Origin: Acetobacter oryzifermentans
GTDB lineage: Bacteria; Pseudomonadota; Alphaproteobacteria; Acetobacterales; Acetobacteraceae
Assembly: GCF_001628715.1 (NCBI RefSeq)
Contig: NZ_CP011120.1
Span: 1,662,001 to 1,726,000, forward strand
DNA length: 64,000 nt
Reading direction: 5' to 3'
Shown: in pieces, positions 55,310-64,000 of the stretch
Numbering within the stretch: the stretch's first letter is position 1
Layout of the letters: each line of letters begins with the position of its first letter
The notes under the pieces: generated by a model
The model's database searches: none
Seen by the model: only the letters and a program-made list of their open reading frames with translations
Told to the model about the DNA's origin: nothing
Translations under genes and position numbers: made by a program

Positions 55310-55312
55310 CAT
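55034..55312 (-). CDS. Hydrophilic 35-residue-repeat protein, probable stress (KGG/hydrophilin-like) protein
   Basis: 92 residues, starting at ATG 55312 with AAGGAAG about 6-7 bases upstream. It consists of two and a half copies of a 35-residue unit built from THEQHVKAGKQSHKNTG and SHDERNTGEHSSGTRGG. It is rich in Gly, His, Lys, Ser and Thr with almost no hydrophobic residues, so it is likely disordered. Similar short Gly/Lys/Ser-rich proteins are called general-stress or KGG-motif proteins. The DNA is a 105-bp tandem repeat. The opposite strand is also open (54977-55387) but reads as hydrophobic repeats with a poor start and is judged a shadow. Confidence 0.75.
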   Translation of the reverse strand: MVNQGGSHEQHVKAGEQSHKNTGSSHTEKNAGEHSSGTRGGTHEQHVKAGKQSHKNTGTSHDERNTGEHSSGTRGGTHEQHVKAGQQSHKNT

Positions 55313-55617
55313 TGCGCTCTTCCTTTTTTTGAGATGAGACGGTCTTTTAATCTAGCCGCCAGACACAAAACCTCTCGGTCTGTGTAAAGTTTCAAAAACG
55401 GGAAATGATTACAAATATTTTATAAGAAAACCGATACGATACTAAAATAAATAAGATATTTTCTTTATGTTTTGGCGCATTTACTACAATGAATATTCAT
55501 GATATTTTGAAAAATATGTGAAAAGATTAACTCATTCTCTTACGCGGCTCATGCAGTCAACAGATTTTTATTCACATGGACCGAAAAAACTTACTCTTCC
55601 AATCTTCTACCTATTTA
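55313..55617. other. 305-bp gap between the repeat-protein gene and the IS element
   Basis: AT-rich, no gene seen. It contains the ribosome site and presumably the promoter of the repeat-protein gene at the left edge. Confidence 0.4.
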
Positions 55618-55627
55618 CGGCGTGTCG

Positions 55628-56058
55628 TCAGTTAAGCAGGATGATGATTGAGGCGAACTGCACGGCTGCGAGGAAGGTCGATTTCAGTTTATCGTAGCGG
55701 GTTGCGATAGCGCGAAACTGCTTGAGTTTATTGAAGAACCTCTCAACAAGGTTCCGTTCGCGGTAGAGAGAAAAATCGGTTTTCCGTCGTGTCGTTCTGT
55801 TGCGTTTTGGCGGGATGACCGGGGTAATCCCGCGCTGTATCAGCCGATCGATCAACCTGTCCGCGTCATACGCCTTGTCAGCAAGGAAAGCATCCGGGTC
55901 GATGTTTTCCAGAAGTGGTTCTGCCTGGGTGATATCGGCATCCTGTCCCGGTGTGATACCGAGTTCCACTGGATTGCCCAGAGCGTCGCAGATGGCATGG
56001 ATCTTTGTCGTCAACCCGCCTCGTGATCGTCCGATGGCCTGATCCGTGCCCCTTTTTT
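55628..56058 (-). CDS. IS5-family transposase, ORF B (C-terminal part, by frameshift)
   Basis: The frame is open from the slippery run at 56058. After the shift it reads GRSRGGLTTKIHAICD, then the second Asp in FLADKAYDAD and the catalytic Glu in RNLVERFFNKLKQFRA. A free-standing start (TTG at 56014) is also possible. All three catalytic residues are intact across A and B, so the element may be active. Confidence 0.85.
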
Positions 56059-56382
56059 GAGCGCTCCGGCACTATGCTGATGCGCCCGGACAATTGTGCT
56101 GTCGATCATCATGTATTCGTTGTCGTGATCAGCGGCCAGATAACGAAATATCCGTTCGATGACGCCGCTTTCACACCAGCGGCGCAGACGCCGGTGCACG
56201 TTTTTCCAGTCCCCGAAACGGGAAGGAAGGTCGCGCCATGGAATGCCCGCGCGATAGCGATACAGCACCGCCTCCACGAACAGACGGTTGTCCGCCGCAG
56301 TGCCGCCGACATAGCCTTCACGACCGGGAAGAAGATCCTTTATCCGCTCCCACTGGTCATCGCGTAAACTATAGCGCCGCAT
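56011..56382 (-). CDS. IS5-family transposase, ORF A (N-terminal part)
   Basis: 123 residues: LRDDQWERIKDLLPGREGYVGG (DUF4096-type N-terminal domain), IPWRDLPSRFGDWKNVHRR, and the first catalytic Asp in MMIDSTIVRAHQHS. Near its end the minus strand has AAAAAAGGGG (56058-56049), a slippery site. A -1 shift there would join it to ORF B and give a full DDE transposase of about 240 residues. Confidence 0.88.
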   Translation of the reverse strand: MRRYSLRDDQWERIKDLLPGREGYVGGTAADNRLFVEAVLYRYRAGIPWRDLPSRFGDWKNVHRRLRRWCESGVIERIFRYLAADHDNEYMMIDSTIVRAHQHSAGALKKGARIRPSDDHEAG

Positions 56383-56634
56383 CTGTCTGTCTCCCCAAAA
56401 AAACGGGAAAAACAGTCAGCACACGCAGACACAAAGTACAACCCTCACGTGCCACTCTCAGGGCTTAACTGACGACACGCCCTAGCAACTCATCTACTCT
56501 TATTGCGCTACAGGGCAGCACAATCGCCCGCACTTCTTACAGAAACCATGGTAAGCTCATGGTTGGAAATCTGTAAAAGAAGATACGGGCCGAACTAGGT
56601 TGAAATAAAATCCAAATTCAGTTTGAATAATGCA

Positions 56635-58257
56635 TTACTCATGCAGTCCTGGAGCTTCACGTCCGGTTCGCGCAACGTATTCCGTATATCCACCATCGTA
56701 ACGGAGAAGCCCTTCTGGTGTAAGTTCCAGAACACGGTTGGAAAGAGCAGCTAGAAAGTGACGATCATGGGAAACAAAGAGCATTGTGCCCTCATAATCA
56801 GCCAAAGCTGTAATCAACATTTCCTTGGTTGCAATATCAAGGTGGTTTGTTGGTTCATCAAGCACCAAAAAGTTCGGCGGATCGTACAGCATCAATGCCA
56901 AAACCAAACGTGCCTTTTCCCCTCCGGAAAGAACGCGGCATAATTTATCAATATCATCGCCAGAAAAGCCAAAACTTCCCGCTAATGACCGCAATGATCC
57001 TTGAGATGCAAGCGGGAAAGCATCATTGAGAGTTTCAAAAATAGTACGGTCACCATCCAATAGATCCATGGCATGCTGCGCAAAATATCCCATCTTGACG
57101 CTACCACCAAGGGTAACCGTGCCAGCATCTGGTTCTGTGCTTCCGGTAACAAGCTTCAACAAAGTTGATTTCCCTGCCCCGTTGATACCCAGCACGCAAC
57201 AACGCTCTTGCCGACGGATCAACAGATCAAGGTTTTTGTAAATCACTCGGCTGCCATATGCTTTATCCACACCACGCAAGTTCACAACAACATCACCAGA
57301 ACGTGGAGCAGGAGGAAAAGTGAAGGAAAGCGTTTGGCGGCGTTTTGGTGGCTCAATACGGTCAATCTTATCTAATTTCTTAACGCGGCTCTGCACTTGT
57401 GCAGCATGAGAAGCCCGCGCCTTGAAACGTTCGATAAATGCCACTTCCTTGGCCAGCATAGCCTGTTGGCGCTCAAACTGAGCCTGCTGCTGCTTTTCAT
57501 TTAAAGCACGCTGCTGTTCGTAAAACTCGTAATCACCTGAAAAACTGGTGAGCACACCGCCATCAATTTCAATTACTTTATTGATAACGCGGTTCATGAA
57601 AGCACGGTCATGTGAGGTCATCAGCAAAGCGCCATCATAACTAGCCAGAAATTGTTCCAGCCAGATCAGGCTTTCCAAATCAAGATGGTTGCTTGGTTCA
57701 TCCAACAGCATGACGTCTGGTTTCATTAACAGAATACGCGCAAGTGCCACACGCATTTTCCACCCGCCAGAAAGACGGCCTACGTCACCGTCCATCATTT
57801 CCTGGCTAAAGCCTAATCCATGCAGAACTTCGCGCGCGCGGCCATCTAGCGCATAGCCGCCTAACTCCTCAAACCGCCCTTGCACTTCGCCAAACCGTTC
57901 GAGAATGGCATCCAGTTCATCCAAACGTTCTGGATCTGCTAGCGCGGCCTCCAGCTCGGCCAGTTCAGCTCCAACCTCGGCAACCGGGCCAGCACCATCC
58001 ATAACCTCTGCCACAGCGCTGCGGCCGGCCATCTCCCCCACATCCTGATTGAAAAAACCGATTGTGATACCCCGATCAATCAAGACATTCCCTTCATCGG
58101 GCTCTTCCTCTTTTGTAATAAGACGGAATAGTGTTGTCTTACCGGCACCATTTGGCCCAACTAACCCGATTTTCTCACCTTTTTGGAGCGAAGCAGAGGC
58201 ATCGACAAAAATGACACGATGGCCATTGTACTTGCTGATAGTGTCAAGACGGATCAT
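56635..58257 (-). CDS. ABC-F family ATPase (YbiT/Uup-like, ribosome-associated)
   Basis: 540 residues, two ATPase domains in one chain without membrane helices. Domain 1: Walker A GLVGPNGAGKTTLFRL, signature GRLSGGWKMRVALA, Walker B MLLDEPSNHLDLES. Linker (residues about 250-310) rich in Gln and Lys. Domain 2: GINGAGKSTLLKL, CRVLSGGEKARLVLA, FLVLDEPTNHLDIATKE. ABC-F proteins act on the ribosome E site to relieve stalled translation. The exact subtype is uncertain. Confidence 0.92.
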   Translation of the reverse strand: MIRLDTISKYNGHRVIFVDASASLQKGEKIGLVGPNGAGKTTLFRLITKEEEPDEGNVLIDRGITIGFFNQDVGEMAGRSAVAEVMDGAGPVAEVGAELAELEAALADPERLDELDAILERFGEVQGRFEELGGYALDGRAREVLHGLGFSQEMMDGDVGRLSGGWKMRVALARILLMKPDVMLLDEPSNHLDLESLIWLEQFLASYDGALLMTSHDRAFMNRVINKVIEIDGGVLTSFSGDYEFYEQQRALNEKQQQAQFERQQAMLAKEVAFIERFKARASHAAQVQSRVKKLDKIDRIEPPKRRQTLSFTFPPAPRSGDVVVNLRGVDKAYGSRVIYKNLDLLIRRQERCCVLGINGAGKSTLLKLVTGSTEPDAGTVTLGGSVKMGYFAQHAMDLLDGDRTIFETLNDAFPLASQGSLRSLAGSFGFSGDDIDKLCRVLSGGEKARLVLALMLYDPPNFLVLDEPTNHLDIATKEMLITALADYEGTMLFVSHDRHFLAALSNRVLELTPEGLLRYDGGYTEYVARTGREAPGLHE

Positions 58258-58423
58258 TGGGCCTCAGATAACTAAATGGAATAAGCAAAACCGGAGGCCC
58301 CTTATTGCGTAACCCTTGCTGAGCGTAAATAGGGAAGCTCAAATTTACATATGGAGGGGCGTAACTGCGCGTAATCTGGCCCAATTACCAAGAATATCAA
58401 CAGAACAATGAATATATATTTTC

Positions 58424-58830
58424 TTAAATTGTTTTTGTTATTTTATTAACTATAAAATCACTGGCATATTGTGCCGCAGCGCTAAGTTGCGTGTCCTGCA
58501 AATAGATCATTCCTGCTTCCAACTGCATCTCAGGTAAAAATCGTAACTTTGTTTTGGGATCAATAATATCGCGCCAAGCTCTCTTAGCATCGTTACGAAA
58601 AGCAGGGTAAATGCATCTGCTAGATTTACAAAAACAAAATCATAATAGTTGGTCGCCAAGCCAGACAAAAGTTGTTGGCACGATGCAAGATTTTTAAGTT
58701 CAGAATCAATTCTTCTACCCGCAATAATAAAGCGTTCACAAATAGGATCTACAATCAGACCGCCTTTATTTCTAATGAAACAGTTTATACGTACCAAAGT
58801 GTGTTCTCTCAAATGTTGCAAATCCGCCAC
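58424..58830 (-). pseudogene. Frameshifted gene of unknown family (about 135 codons)
   Basis: A GTG-initiated frame (58830, GGAGG about 12 bases upstream) reads to YDFVFVNLADAF and then runs into a poorly protein-like stretch ending at 58507. In the neighbouring frame the reading continues sensibly from about 58612 as YPAFRNDAKRAWRDIIDP, FLPEMQLEAGMIYLQ and ends at TAA 58424-58426. One missing base near 58606-58612 would explain this. The family is not recognised. Confidence 0.45.
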
Positions 58831-58931
58831 AAATTTAAAGTTCCTCCATATAATACAAAAAATATGTTGAAAATATTAATCTACTTATATGATCGTGTAT
58901 ATGAATTCTATGCGTTTTTTAGGAGCTTATT

Positions 58932-61466
58932 GTGCGTTCATCCCGTTCGATCATGGCTCGTCCAGCTAACATCACACGCCCTCTCTTTTTGGGAACAACC
59001 TCCATATTCTGCTTATTGGCTGAACCGGTACATGCCCAGAATGAAAGCAGCTCCTTACCTAAACAGCATCAAACCACAGGGAAAAAAGCCCCTTCGACCT
59101 CCCGCGCCCGGCAATTAACAGTATCCGATCCGCATCCTGTTGCTGCACAACCCGCAACTGGCGGTACTGAAGCTGTTATTGTGACTGGCACCCGTGAAAT
59201 TGGCAAAAAGGCACGAGATAGTATTTCGCCTGTAGATATCATTACGGCACGCCAGCTTTCAGAAACAGGCATGCCCTCCCTCCGTGAAGCACTCACCCAA
59301 CTTGCCCCTTCTTTAACCATGCCAACCAGTGGTTACGATGCAGGAGCCCTTACATCGGCCTTCAGTCTGCGCGGGCTAAGCCCGAATGAAACTCTTGTGC
59401 TTGTGGATGGTAAGCGTCGGCACACCACAGCCAATATTTATGCAGACCCCGGCCCTCAACAGGGAAGTACGCCTGTTGATGTAGACATGATTCCACTTGC
59501 TGCCATTGATCATGTTGAAATTCTGCGAGATGGCGCATCAGCCCAGTACGGGTCAGATGCTGTGGCTGGTGTGGTGAACATCATTCTTAAAAAGCAGGAT
59601 CATGGCTTTCATGCCCAATCCCTTACGGGCATCACGGCCTCAAAGGATGGGTTTGAGCAAGGCATTTACATGGATGGTGGCGCAAAGCTGACAGATCGCG
59701 GGTATATCCATGTCAGCGGTGATTATGTGCATGAAGATCACACATATCGCAGTGCGCCAGACCTGCGCACGAACACAAAAATCAACAAACTTCTAGGCCA
59801 GCCTGAACAAACGCGCGAGACTGTCGCTGTAAAAGCCGGATATCATATACTGGATAATCTGGAAGCTTATGCGGTAGCCACCTATGCGCACCGCCATGCT
59901 GAATCCTTCCAGAATTATCGGACAGCCAGCTCTTTGGATAATTACCCGGCTTATGCCGCCATTTATCCAAATGGTTATTCCCCTGTCATGACAATGGATG
60001 AAAATGATTGGGAAGTAACGGCAGGCCTACGTGGCGAAATTGATAACTGGCACTGGGATCTGTCATCCGTTTACGGGCGTGATTATGACCGGATCGGAAT
60101 TGCCAATTCAGCCAATCTTGCCCTTTCAACAGATACAGGCCGCACACCTACAAATTTTGATGCTCAGGGCTACAATAATGAGCAATGGAGCAACACGTTT
60201 GATCTCAGCAAAGCCTTCCATATTCCCGGCTGGCCGTATGCTATCAACGTAGCTGGAGGTGCATCCTATCGCTATGAAAGCTACAGTATTGGCACAGGAT
60301 CTCCAGATTCCACCTATAGTAGCGGGTCTGATGCATTGCAGGGCACAGTAGCTGCCAATGCAGGCAATTATAGCCGCGATGTTATTGGTGGTTATATTGA
60401 TATTGCCACTCATCTTGCCAAGAACGTGCAACTCGATCTGGCGGGCCGTTACGAACATTATACAGATGTAGGCGATACGGAAACAGGCAAGGCAGCGCTG
60501 CGTTATGATCCTCTGCCATGGCTTGGCCTACGTGCGACAATATCAAACGGATTTCATGCCCCCACATTGGCGCAAGAATATTACAGTGCTGTTGCTGTTT
60601 CTCCCACAGCGGCGCGCGGCATTATTGCAGCAAACTCACCTGGTGCGCGTGCAAATGGCGCCAGTGCGCTTAAACCAGAACGCTCCACCAATGTTTCTGG
60701 CGGTATTGTGCTTGAACCCGTCAAACGGCTGCATATCACGGCAGATGTTTACCAGATAAACCTACGCGATCAGATTCTGCCGGGCGGTAACGTATATGGT
60801 ACGGATGCTCTTTCTGCCTTGCAAATGAACGGATTTACACTTCCGGCTGATGCCGCCACGTGGGGCAGTTCTCTTTCCACCCACTGGTTTGCAAACGTGG
60901 CCAGCACGCGTACGCAAGGGCTGGATATTACCGCCACGTATCCAACGGAATTAAGCCCTACAATAGGCCGTATTGACTGGGATGTGGGTATCAACCTGAA
61001 CCGCACGCGCCTGACACACCAAAGCAACGCAGCAGATGGCACGCCTCTGCTTACGGCCCAAAGTATTGCCTACATCACAACAGCTTACCCACGTAGCAAA
61101 ATGATCTGGGGTGGCCGCTTTACCAGCAGTGATGGCAAATGGACTGTAGGCGTGCATGAAATACGCTGGGGGCAAACCACTTCAGAACTTACTGACTATA
61201 CAGGGCCAACCAATAGCGCCAGCGTAAGCGCTTATTCCTTTACGCAATTCCATAACACGCCCAAATTTGTAACCAATCTGGACATTACCTACCGGGTTAT
61301 GCCGCAACTGTCCTTTACGCTTGGGGCAAACAACCTGTTCAATGCCCTTCCCTCACGCGTGCCAGACAGTAACCGCTACCTCGGTGTGCCTCAGTATTAC
61401 ATGAGCACATCACAACTTGGTATTAATGGTGGTTTTTACTACTTAAAAGCGGATGTGAGATTTTAG
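58932..61466 (+). CDS. TonB-dependent outer-membrane receptor (large)
   Basis: 844 residues from a GTG at 58932, 7 bases after AGGAG. Signal peptide near VHAQNE. TonB-box-like EAVIVTGTREIG, plug with LREALTQLAPSLTMPTSG, FSLRGLSPNETLVLVDGKRR and VEILRDGASAQYGSDAVAG, and a barrel ending in YLKADVRF. The plug style is that of proteobacterial receptors for non-siderophore or unknown ligands. No Fur box was recognised in the short upstream region, so iron may not be its signal. A strong hairpin follows the stop. Confidence 0.92.
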   Translation: MRSSRSIMARPANITRPLFLGTTSIFCLLAEPVHAQNESSSLPKQHQTTGKKAPSTSRARQLTVSDPHPVAAQPATGGTEAVIVTGTREIGKKARDSISPVDIITARQLSETGMPSLREALTQLAPSLTMPTSGYDAGALTSAFSLRGLSPNETLVLVDGKRRHTTANIYADPGPQQGSTPVDVDMIPLAAIDHVEILRDGASAQYGSDAVAGVVNIILKKQDHGFHAQSLTGITASKDGFEQGIYMDGGAKLTDRGYIHVSGDYVHEDHTYRSAPDLRTNTKINKLLGQPEQTRETVAVKAGYHILDNLEAYAVATYAHRHAESFQNYRTASSLDNYPAYAAIYPNGYSPVMTMDENDWEVTAGLRGEIDNWHWDLSSVYGRDYDRIGIANSANLALSTDTGRTPTNFDAQGYNNEQWSNTFDLSKAFHIPGWPYAINVAGGASYRYESYSIGTGSPDSTYSSGSDALQGTVAANAGNYSRDVIGGYIDIATHLAKNVQLDLAGRYEHYTDVGDTETGKAALRYDPLPWLGLRATISNGFHAPTLAQEYYSAVAVSPTAARGIIAANSPGARANGASALKPERSTNVSGGIVLEPVKRLHITADVYQINLRDQILPGGNVYGTDALSALQMNGFTLPADAATWGSSLSTHWFANVASTRTQGLDITATYPTELSPTIGRIDWDVGINLNRTRLTHQSNAADGTPLLTAQSIAYITTAYPRSKMIWGGRFTSSDGKWTVGVHEIRWGQTTSELTDYTGPTNSASVSAYSFTQFHNTPKFVTNLDITYRVMPQLSFTLGANNLFNALPSRVPDSNRYLGVPQYYMSTSQLGINGGFYYLKADVRF

Positions 61467-61488
61467 AAATATCGTATCCATCCCGCAT

Positions 61489-61518
61489 CTACGGGGCCAT
61501 CATGATCTGGCCCCGTAG
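61489..61518. terminator. Strong hairpin between convergent TonB receptor and alcohol dehydrogenase genes
   Basis: A perfect 11-bp GC-rich stem CTACGGGGCCA / TGGCCCCGTAG (61489-61499, 61508-61518). Neither strand has a T tract after it, but its place between two converging genes suggests a shared transcription barrier. Confidence 0.6.
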
Positions 61519-61566
61519 AAAAATAGCTGCAAAACTATGCTGCACGAAAGCTGTAATGCCCTCGTG

Positions 61567-62637
61567 TTAGGCTGAAGCACTGTTCGGCATAGAAGCCATA
61601 TCTATAACAAAGCGGTATTTTACATCAGAACGCAAAACCCGCCCATAGGCCTCGTTAATCTGATCTGCGTGCACAACTTCGATATCACTTGTAATATTGT
61701 GTTTGCCGCAAAAATCCAACATTTCCTGTGTTTCCTGAATACCACCGATTGCTGAACCCGCAAGGCTTCTCCGCTTAGCCACAAGGCTGAATGCGCCAAT
61801 AGACATCGGCTTTTCTGGCAGACCAACAAGAACCATGTGTCCGTCCTGCTTGAGCAACGCAAGATAGGCATTAATATCGTGCTCGGCAGAAACAGCATCC
61901 AAAATAAAATCAAACTGGTTGGCTTCTGCTGCCATGGCCTCTGCATCCCGCGAAATAACTACGTGATGAGCCCCCAAGCGTTTGCCATCTTCCACCTTAT
62001 TTGCAGAGGTGGTGAAAAGCGTTACTTCCGCCCCCAGTGCCACAGCAAACTTTACTGCCATATGGCCAAGCCCACCTAACCCAACAATGCCAACCTTATG
62101 GCCACCCCCCACTTTCCAATGCGACAGCGGAGACCATGTGGTAATGCCCGCACAAAGCAAAGGCGCTGCGGCAGCCGGATCCAAATTTTCTGGTACGCGC
62201 AGCACAAAACGTTCATTCACCACAATTGCGCGTGAATATCCACCAAACGTATAGGCATCCGTTTTGGGAAAATCCGGGTCTGGGCTATTGTAAGTCCACG
62301 TTGGTCCGGCATCGCAGTATTGCTCTAACCCGGCTTCACAAGAAGCACATGTCTGGCAGGAATTAACCATACACCCCACACCCACCAACTCACCCAGCTT
62401 AAAGCGCGTAACATCCACACCCACGGCAGCAACTCGCCCGATGATTTCATGCCCGGGCACACATGGGTAAGACGCAGGGCCCCATTCGCTCCGAACAGTA
62501 TGAATATCAGAATGGCAGATACCACAATGGGTGATATCAATCTGCACATCGAGAGGGCCGCAATCACGACGCTGGAAGGTAAAAGGAGCCAGCGGAGTGG
62601 TGGCGCTGGAGGCAGCATAGCCGACGCAAGTAAACAT
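61567..62637 (-). CDS. Zinc-dependent NAD(P) alcohol dehydrogenase (YahK/cinnamyl-type)
   Basis: 356 residues. Catalytic zinc ligands are in THCGICHSDIHTV and PGHEIIGRV. The structural zinc cysteine cluster is CMVNSCQTCASCEAGLEQYC. The nucleotide-binding motif is VGIVGLGGLGHMAVKFA. Members such as E. coli YahK reduce a broad range of aldehydes with NADPH. It is a single-gene unit. Confidence 0.94.
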   Translation of the reverse strand: MFTCVGYAASSATTPLAPFTFQRRDCGPLDVQIDITHCGICHSDIHTVRSEWGPASYPCVPGHEIIGRVAAVGVDVTRFKLGELVGVGCMVNSCQTCASCEAGLEQYCDAGPTWTYNSPDPDFPKTDAYTFGGYSRAIVVNERFVLRVPENLDPAAAAPLLCAGITTWSPLSHWKVGGGHKVGIVGLGGLGHMAVKFAVALGAEVTLFTTSANKVEDGKRLGAHHVVISRDAEAMAAEANQFDFILDAVSAEHDINAYLALLKQDGHMVLVGLPEKPMSIGAFSLVAKRRSLAGSAIGGIQETQEMLDFCGKHNITSDIEVVHADQINEAYGRVLRSDVKYRFVIDMASMPNSASA

Positions 62638-62949
62638 AAAACACCCCTATTAAAACTGAAAACAGGTTTCAGATAACCAGCCAAAACTAACAGAAATTTC
62701 CTGCCTGATGTAAGCACATCAACTTGACCTCTGCATTGTCATTTTGGACAGGCACGTAACATCGGCGCTTCCTATGTTGTATGCGCAGCAAAAATCGCTC
62801 CCATAAAATGAAATACATATAAATAATAAATTCTTTTTCAAAACATCCATGTTCAGACTATAATTCTCACTCACTAGGCTCAGGACCTGTTAATTTATTG
62901 AACTGAGCGAGACGTTGTGATTCACAGGCTTACCAATGGAGGTGAGGCT

Positions 62950-63318
62950 GTGAGTGAAGTGTTTTTGCTGTCTGAGAGGCAGATGGAGCGGATTGAGCCG
63001 TTTTTTCCTCTGGCGCACGGAGTGCCACGCGTGGATGACCGGCGTGTTCTGAGCGGGATCGTTTATGTGATCCGCAACGGCCTTCAGTGGAAGGATGCCC
63101 CGAAAGCGTATGGTCCGCACAAGACTTTGTATAATCGCTTCATCCGGTGGAGCCGCCTGGGTGTCTTCGACCGGATCTTCGTCGCGCTGACAGAGCAGGC
63201 TGGCCGTTCAAAGCGCCTGATGATCGATGCGACACATCTCAAGGCACACAGAACGGCAGCGTCCCTGCTCAAAAAGGGGCTTTTCCCCGCCATATCGGAC
63301 GGACAAAAGGCGGCCTGA
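62950..63318 (+). CDS. IS5-family transposase, ORF A
   Basis: 122 residues from GTG 62950; an ATG at 62917 is also in frame. Shows the N-terminal domain (LSERQMERIEPFFPLAHGV), GLQWKDAPKAYGPHKTLYNR and the first catalytic Asp in RLMIDATHLKAHRTA. It ends shortly after a slippery AAAAAGGGG run (63271-63279). Confidence 0.85.
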   Translation: MSEVFLLSERQMERIEPFFPLAHGVPRVDDRRVLSGIVYVIRNGLQWKDAPKAYGPHKTLYNRFIRWSRLGVFDRIFVALTEQAGRSKRLMIDATHLKAHRTAASLLKKGLFPAISDGQKAA

Positions 63319-63713
63319 ACTCAAAACTCCATGCCGTGTGCGATGGTCAGGGCCGTCCGGTCCGGCTGCATCTGACTGCGGGACAGGTCAGTGACTTCAG
63401 AGGCGCAGACGTGCTTCTGGCAGATCTCCCCGACGAGACAGAAGAAGTCATCGGGGACAGAGGCTATGACAGCAACCGGATCAGGTTATCGCTTGCAGAA
63501 CGCAATATCACTACCTGTATTCCCCCGAAAAAAAACCGGAAATCAAAGCCGCCTTACGACTGGCATCTGTATAAAAAGCGTCATCTGATCGAAAACATGT
63601 TCGCAAAGCTGAAAGACTGGCGACGTGTCGCGACCAGATACGACCGCTGCGCTCATACATTCATGTCTGCAATCCACATAGCAGCAAGCGTCATCTTCTG
63701 GCTCAAAGAATGA
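63274..63713 (+). CDS. IS5-family transposase, ORF B (by -1 frameshift)
   Basis: After a -1 slip at 63271-63276 the reading continues as FPRHIGRTKGGLNSKLHAV, with the second Asp in VIGDRGYDSNRIR and the Glu in KRHLIENMFAKLKDWRR. The frame is open upstream to 63147 but that part overlaps ORF A out of frame. The catalytic triad is complete. Confidence 0.83.
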
Positions 63714-63792
63714 GTCCTGAGCCTAGATAACCTGTGAATTCAAACACTGTGCTGTAGCAACGTTAAATGCTGCATCAGATCAGGAGTCCACT

Positions 63793-64000
63793 ATGTCACG
63801 ACCGCCCTTTCCACCTTTTGATATCAAGAGCGCAACACGCAAAGTCCGCCTTGCCGAAGATGCTTGGAACTCCCAAAACCCTGAACAAGTGGCACAGGCC
63901 TATACTGTAGATAGTCAATGGCGCAACCGAACGGAATTTATTCATGGCCGTAATGAAATAGTAGATTTTCTAAAGCGCAAATGGAAAACAGAGCATGAGT
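63793..64000 (+). CDS. DUF1348 / NTF2-like protein, 5' part (runs off the window)
   Basis: ATG 63793 with CAGGAGTC 8-9 bases upstream. The visible residues ([54 protein letters not shown]) match the start of the DUF1348 family, small proteins with an NTF2-like fold and unknown function. The C-terminal half lies beyond base 64000. Confidence 0.85.
   Translation, partial: MSRPPFPPFDIKSATRKVRLAEDAWNSQNPEQVAQAYTVDSQWRNRTEFIHGRNEIVDFLKRKWKTEHE

Larger units (their letters stand above)
55618..56482 (-). mobile_element. IS5-family (IS427-like) insertion sequence
   Basis: 865 bp bounded by perfect 18-bp inverted repeats GGCGTGTCGTCAGTTAAG (55619-55636) and its complement (56464-56481). A TA dinucleotide lies directly outside both ends, fitting a 2-bp target duplication. 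Two overlapping minus-strand ORFs encode the transposase. The element is clearly more GC-rich than the AT-rich DNA on its left side. Confidence 0.9.
62877..63723 (+). mobile_element. Second IS5-family insertion sequence
   Basis: About 847 bp bounded by GGCTCAGGAC and GTCCTGAGCC; the wider repeats CTAGGCTCAGGAC and GTCCTGAGCCTAG lie at 62874-62886 and 63714-63726. A TA (or CTAG) on both sides fits a target duplication. It encodes a two-frame DDE transposase unlike that of the element at 55618. It is inserted between the alcohol dehydrogenase and DUF1348 genes. Confidence 0.88.

Noticed and set aside
54977..55387. Plus-strand frame of 136 codons with hydrophobic repeats
   Set aside because: It is the exact antisense of the 105-bp repeat gene, has no clear ribosome site, and its hydrophobic repeats arise from the complement of Gly/His/Lys codons.
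53919..55617. CRISPR array in the repeat-containing region
   Set aside because: The only repeats are the long in-frame 105-bp coding units; no short repeats with regular spacers and no cas genes.

Overview
The window reads as chromosomal DNA of an acetic acid bacterium (Acetobacteraceae, most likely Acetobacter). This is inferred from the protein sequences, a sorbosone-dehydrogenase-type PQQ enzyme, a cydDCAB bd-oxidase operon, many TonB receptors and two IS5-family insertion sequences. No rRNA, CRISPR array, integrase or phage block was seen. One tRNA (Val, anticodon CAC) is present.

Layout. 1-5.7 kb holds housekeeping genes: rlmN, argG, an FKBP lipoprotein, a c-type cytochrome lipoprotein, trpS and a DUF1275 membrane protein. 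5.7-12.5 kb holds tRNA-Val, an OmpR-type response regulator, an L,D-transpeptidase, a CPA-type cation/H+ antiporter preceded by a large inverted repeat, and a guaB-rsmB pair. 12.7-18.4 kb is a complete oligopeptide/dipeptide-type ABC operon with overlapping genes. 18.4-23.4 kb holds a nitronate-monooxygenase-like protein, a class A acid phosphatase, a decayed purine nucleoside permease gene and a Tat-exported phospholipase C. 24-26 kb is a padR, O-methyltransferase, siderophore-interacting-protein operon with a clustered GATATAT operator. 26.3-36.6 kb holds two TonB receptors, a B12-binding radical SAM enzyme, a DUF4142 protein, MscS and the PQQ sugar dehydrogenase.

36.8-43.4 kb is the cytochrome bd operon cydD-cydC-cydA-cydB. 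It is followed by a CydX-like protein carrying an extra N-terminal helix and by a 32-residue membrane protein. 43.9-48.1 kb is an iron cluster (PiuC hydroxylase, Fiu-type TonB receptor, Sel1 protein) with three good Fur-box candidates. 48.3-53.8 kb is a run of aspT, asdA, ansB and an outer-membrane barrel gene. Together these could import aspartate, decarboxylate it to alanine and export the alanine, with periplasmic asparaginase supplying aspartate. This would be a proton-consuming, energy-conserving module suited to an acid-producing bacterium.

53.8-64 kb is looser. It has a very AT-rich gap, small or degenerate ORFs, a 35-residue-repeat hydrophilic protein, one IS5-type element, an ABC-F ATPase, a frameshifted gene of unknown function, another TonB receptor, a zinc alcohol dehydrogenase, a second IS5-type element and the start of a DUF1348 gene. 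The most interesting candidates are the aspartate module, the YqjI-like PadR operon, the CydX variant with its extra small ORF, and the hairpin that buries the ribosome binding site of the radical SAM gene. All functions are inferred from sequence by eye; no database search was run.
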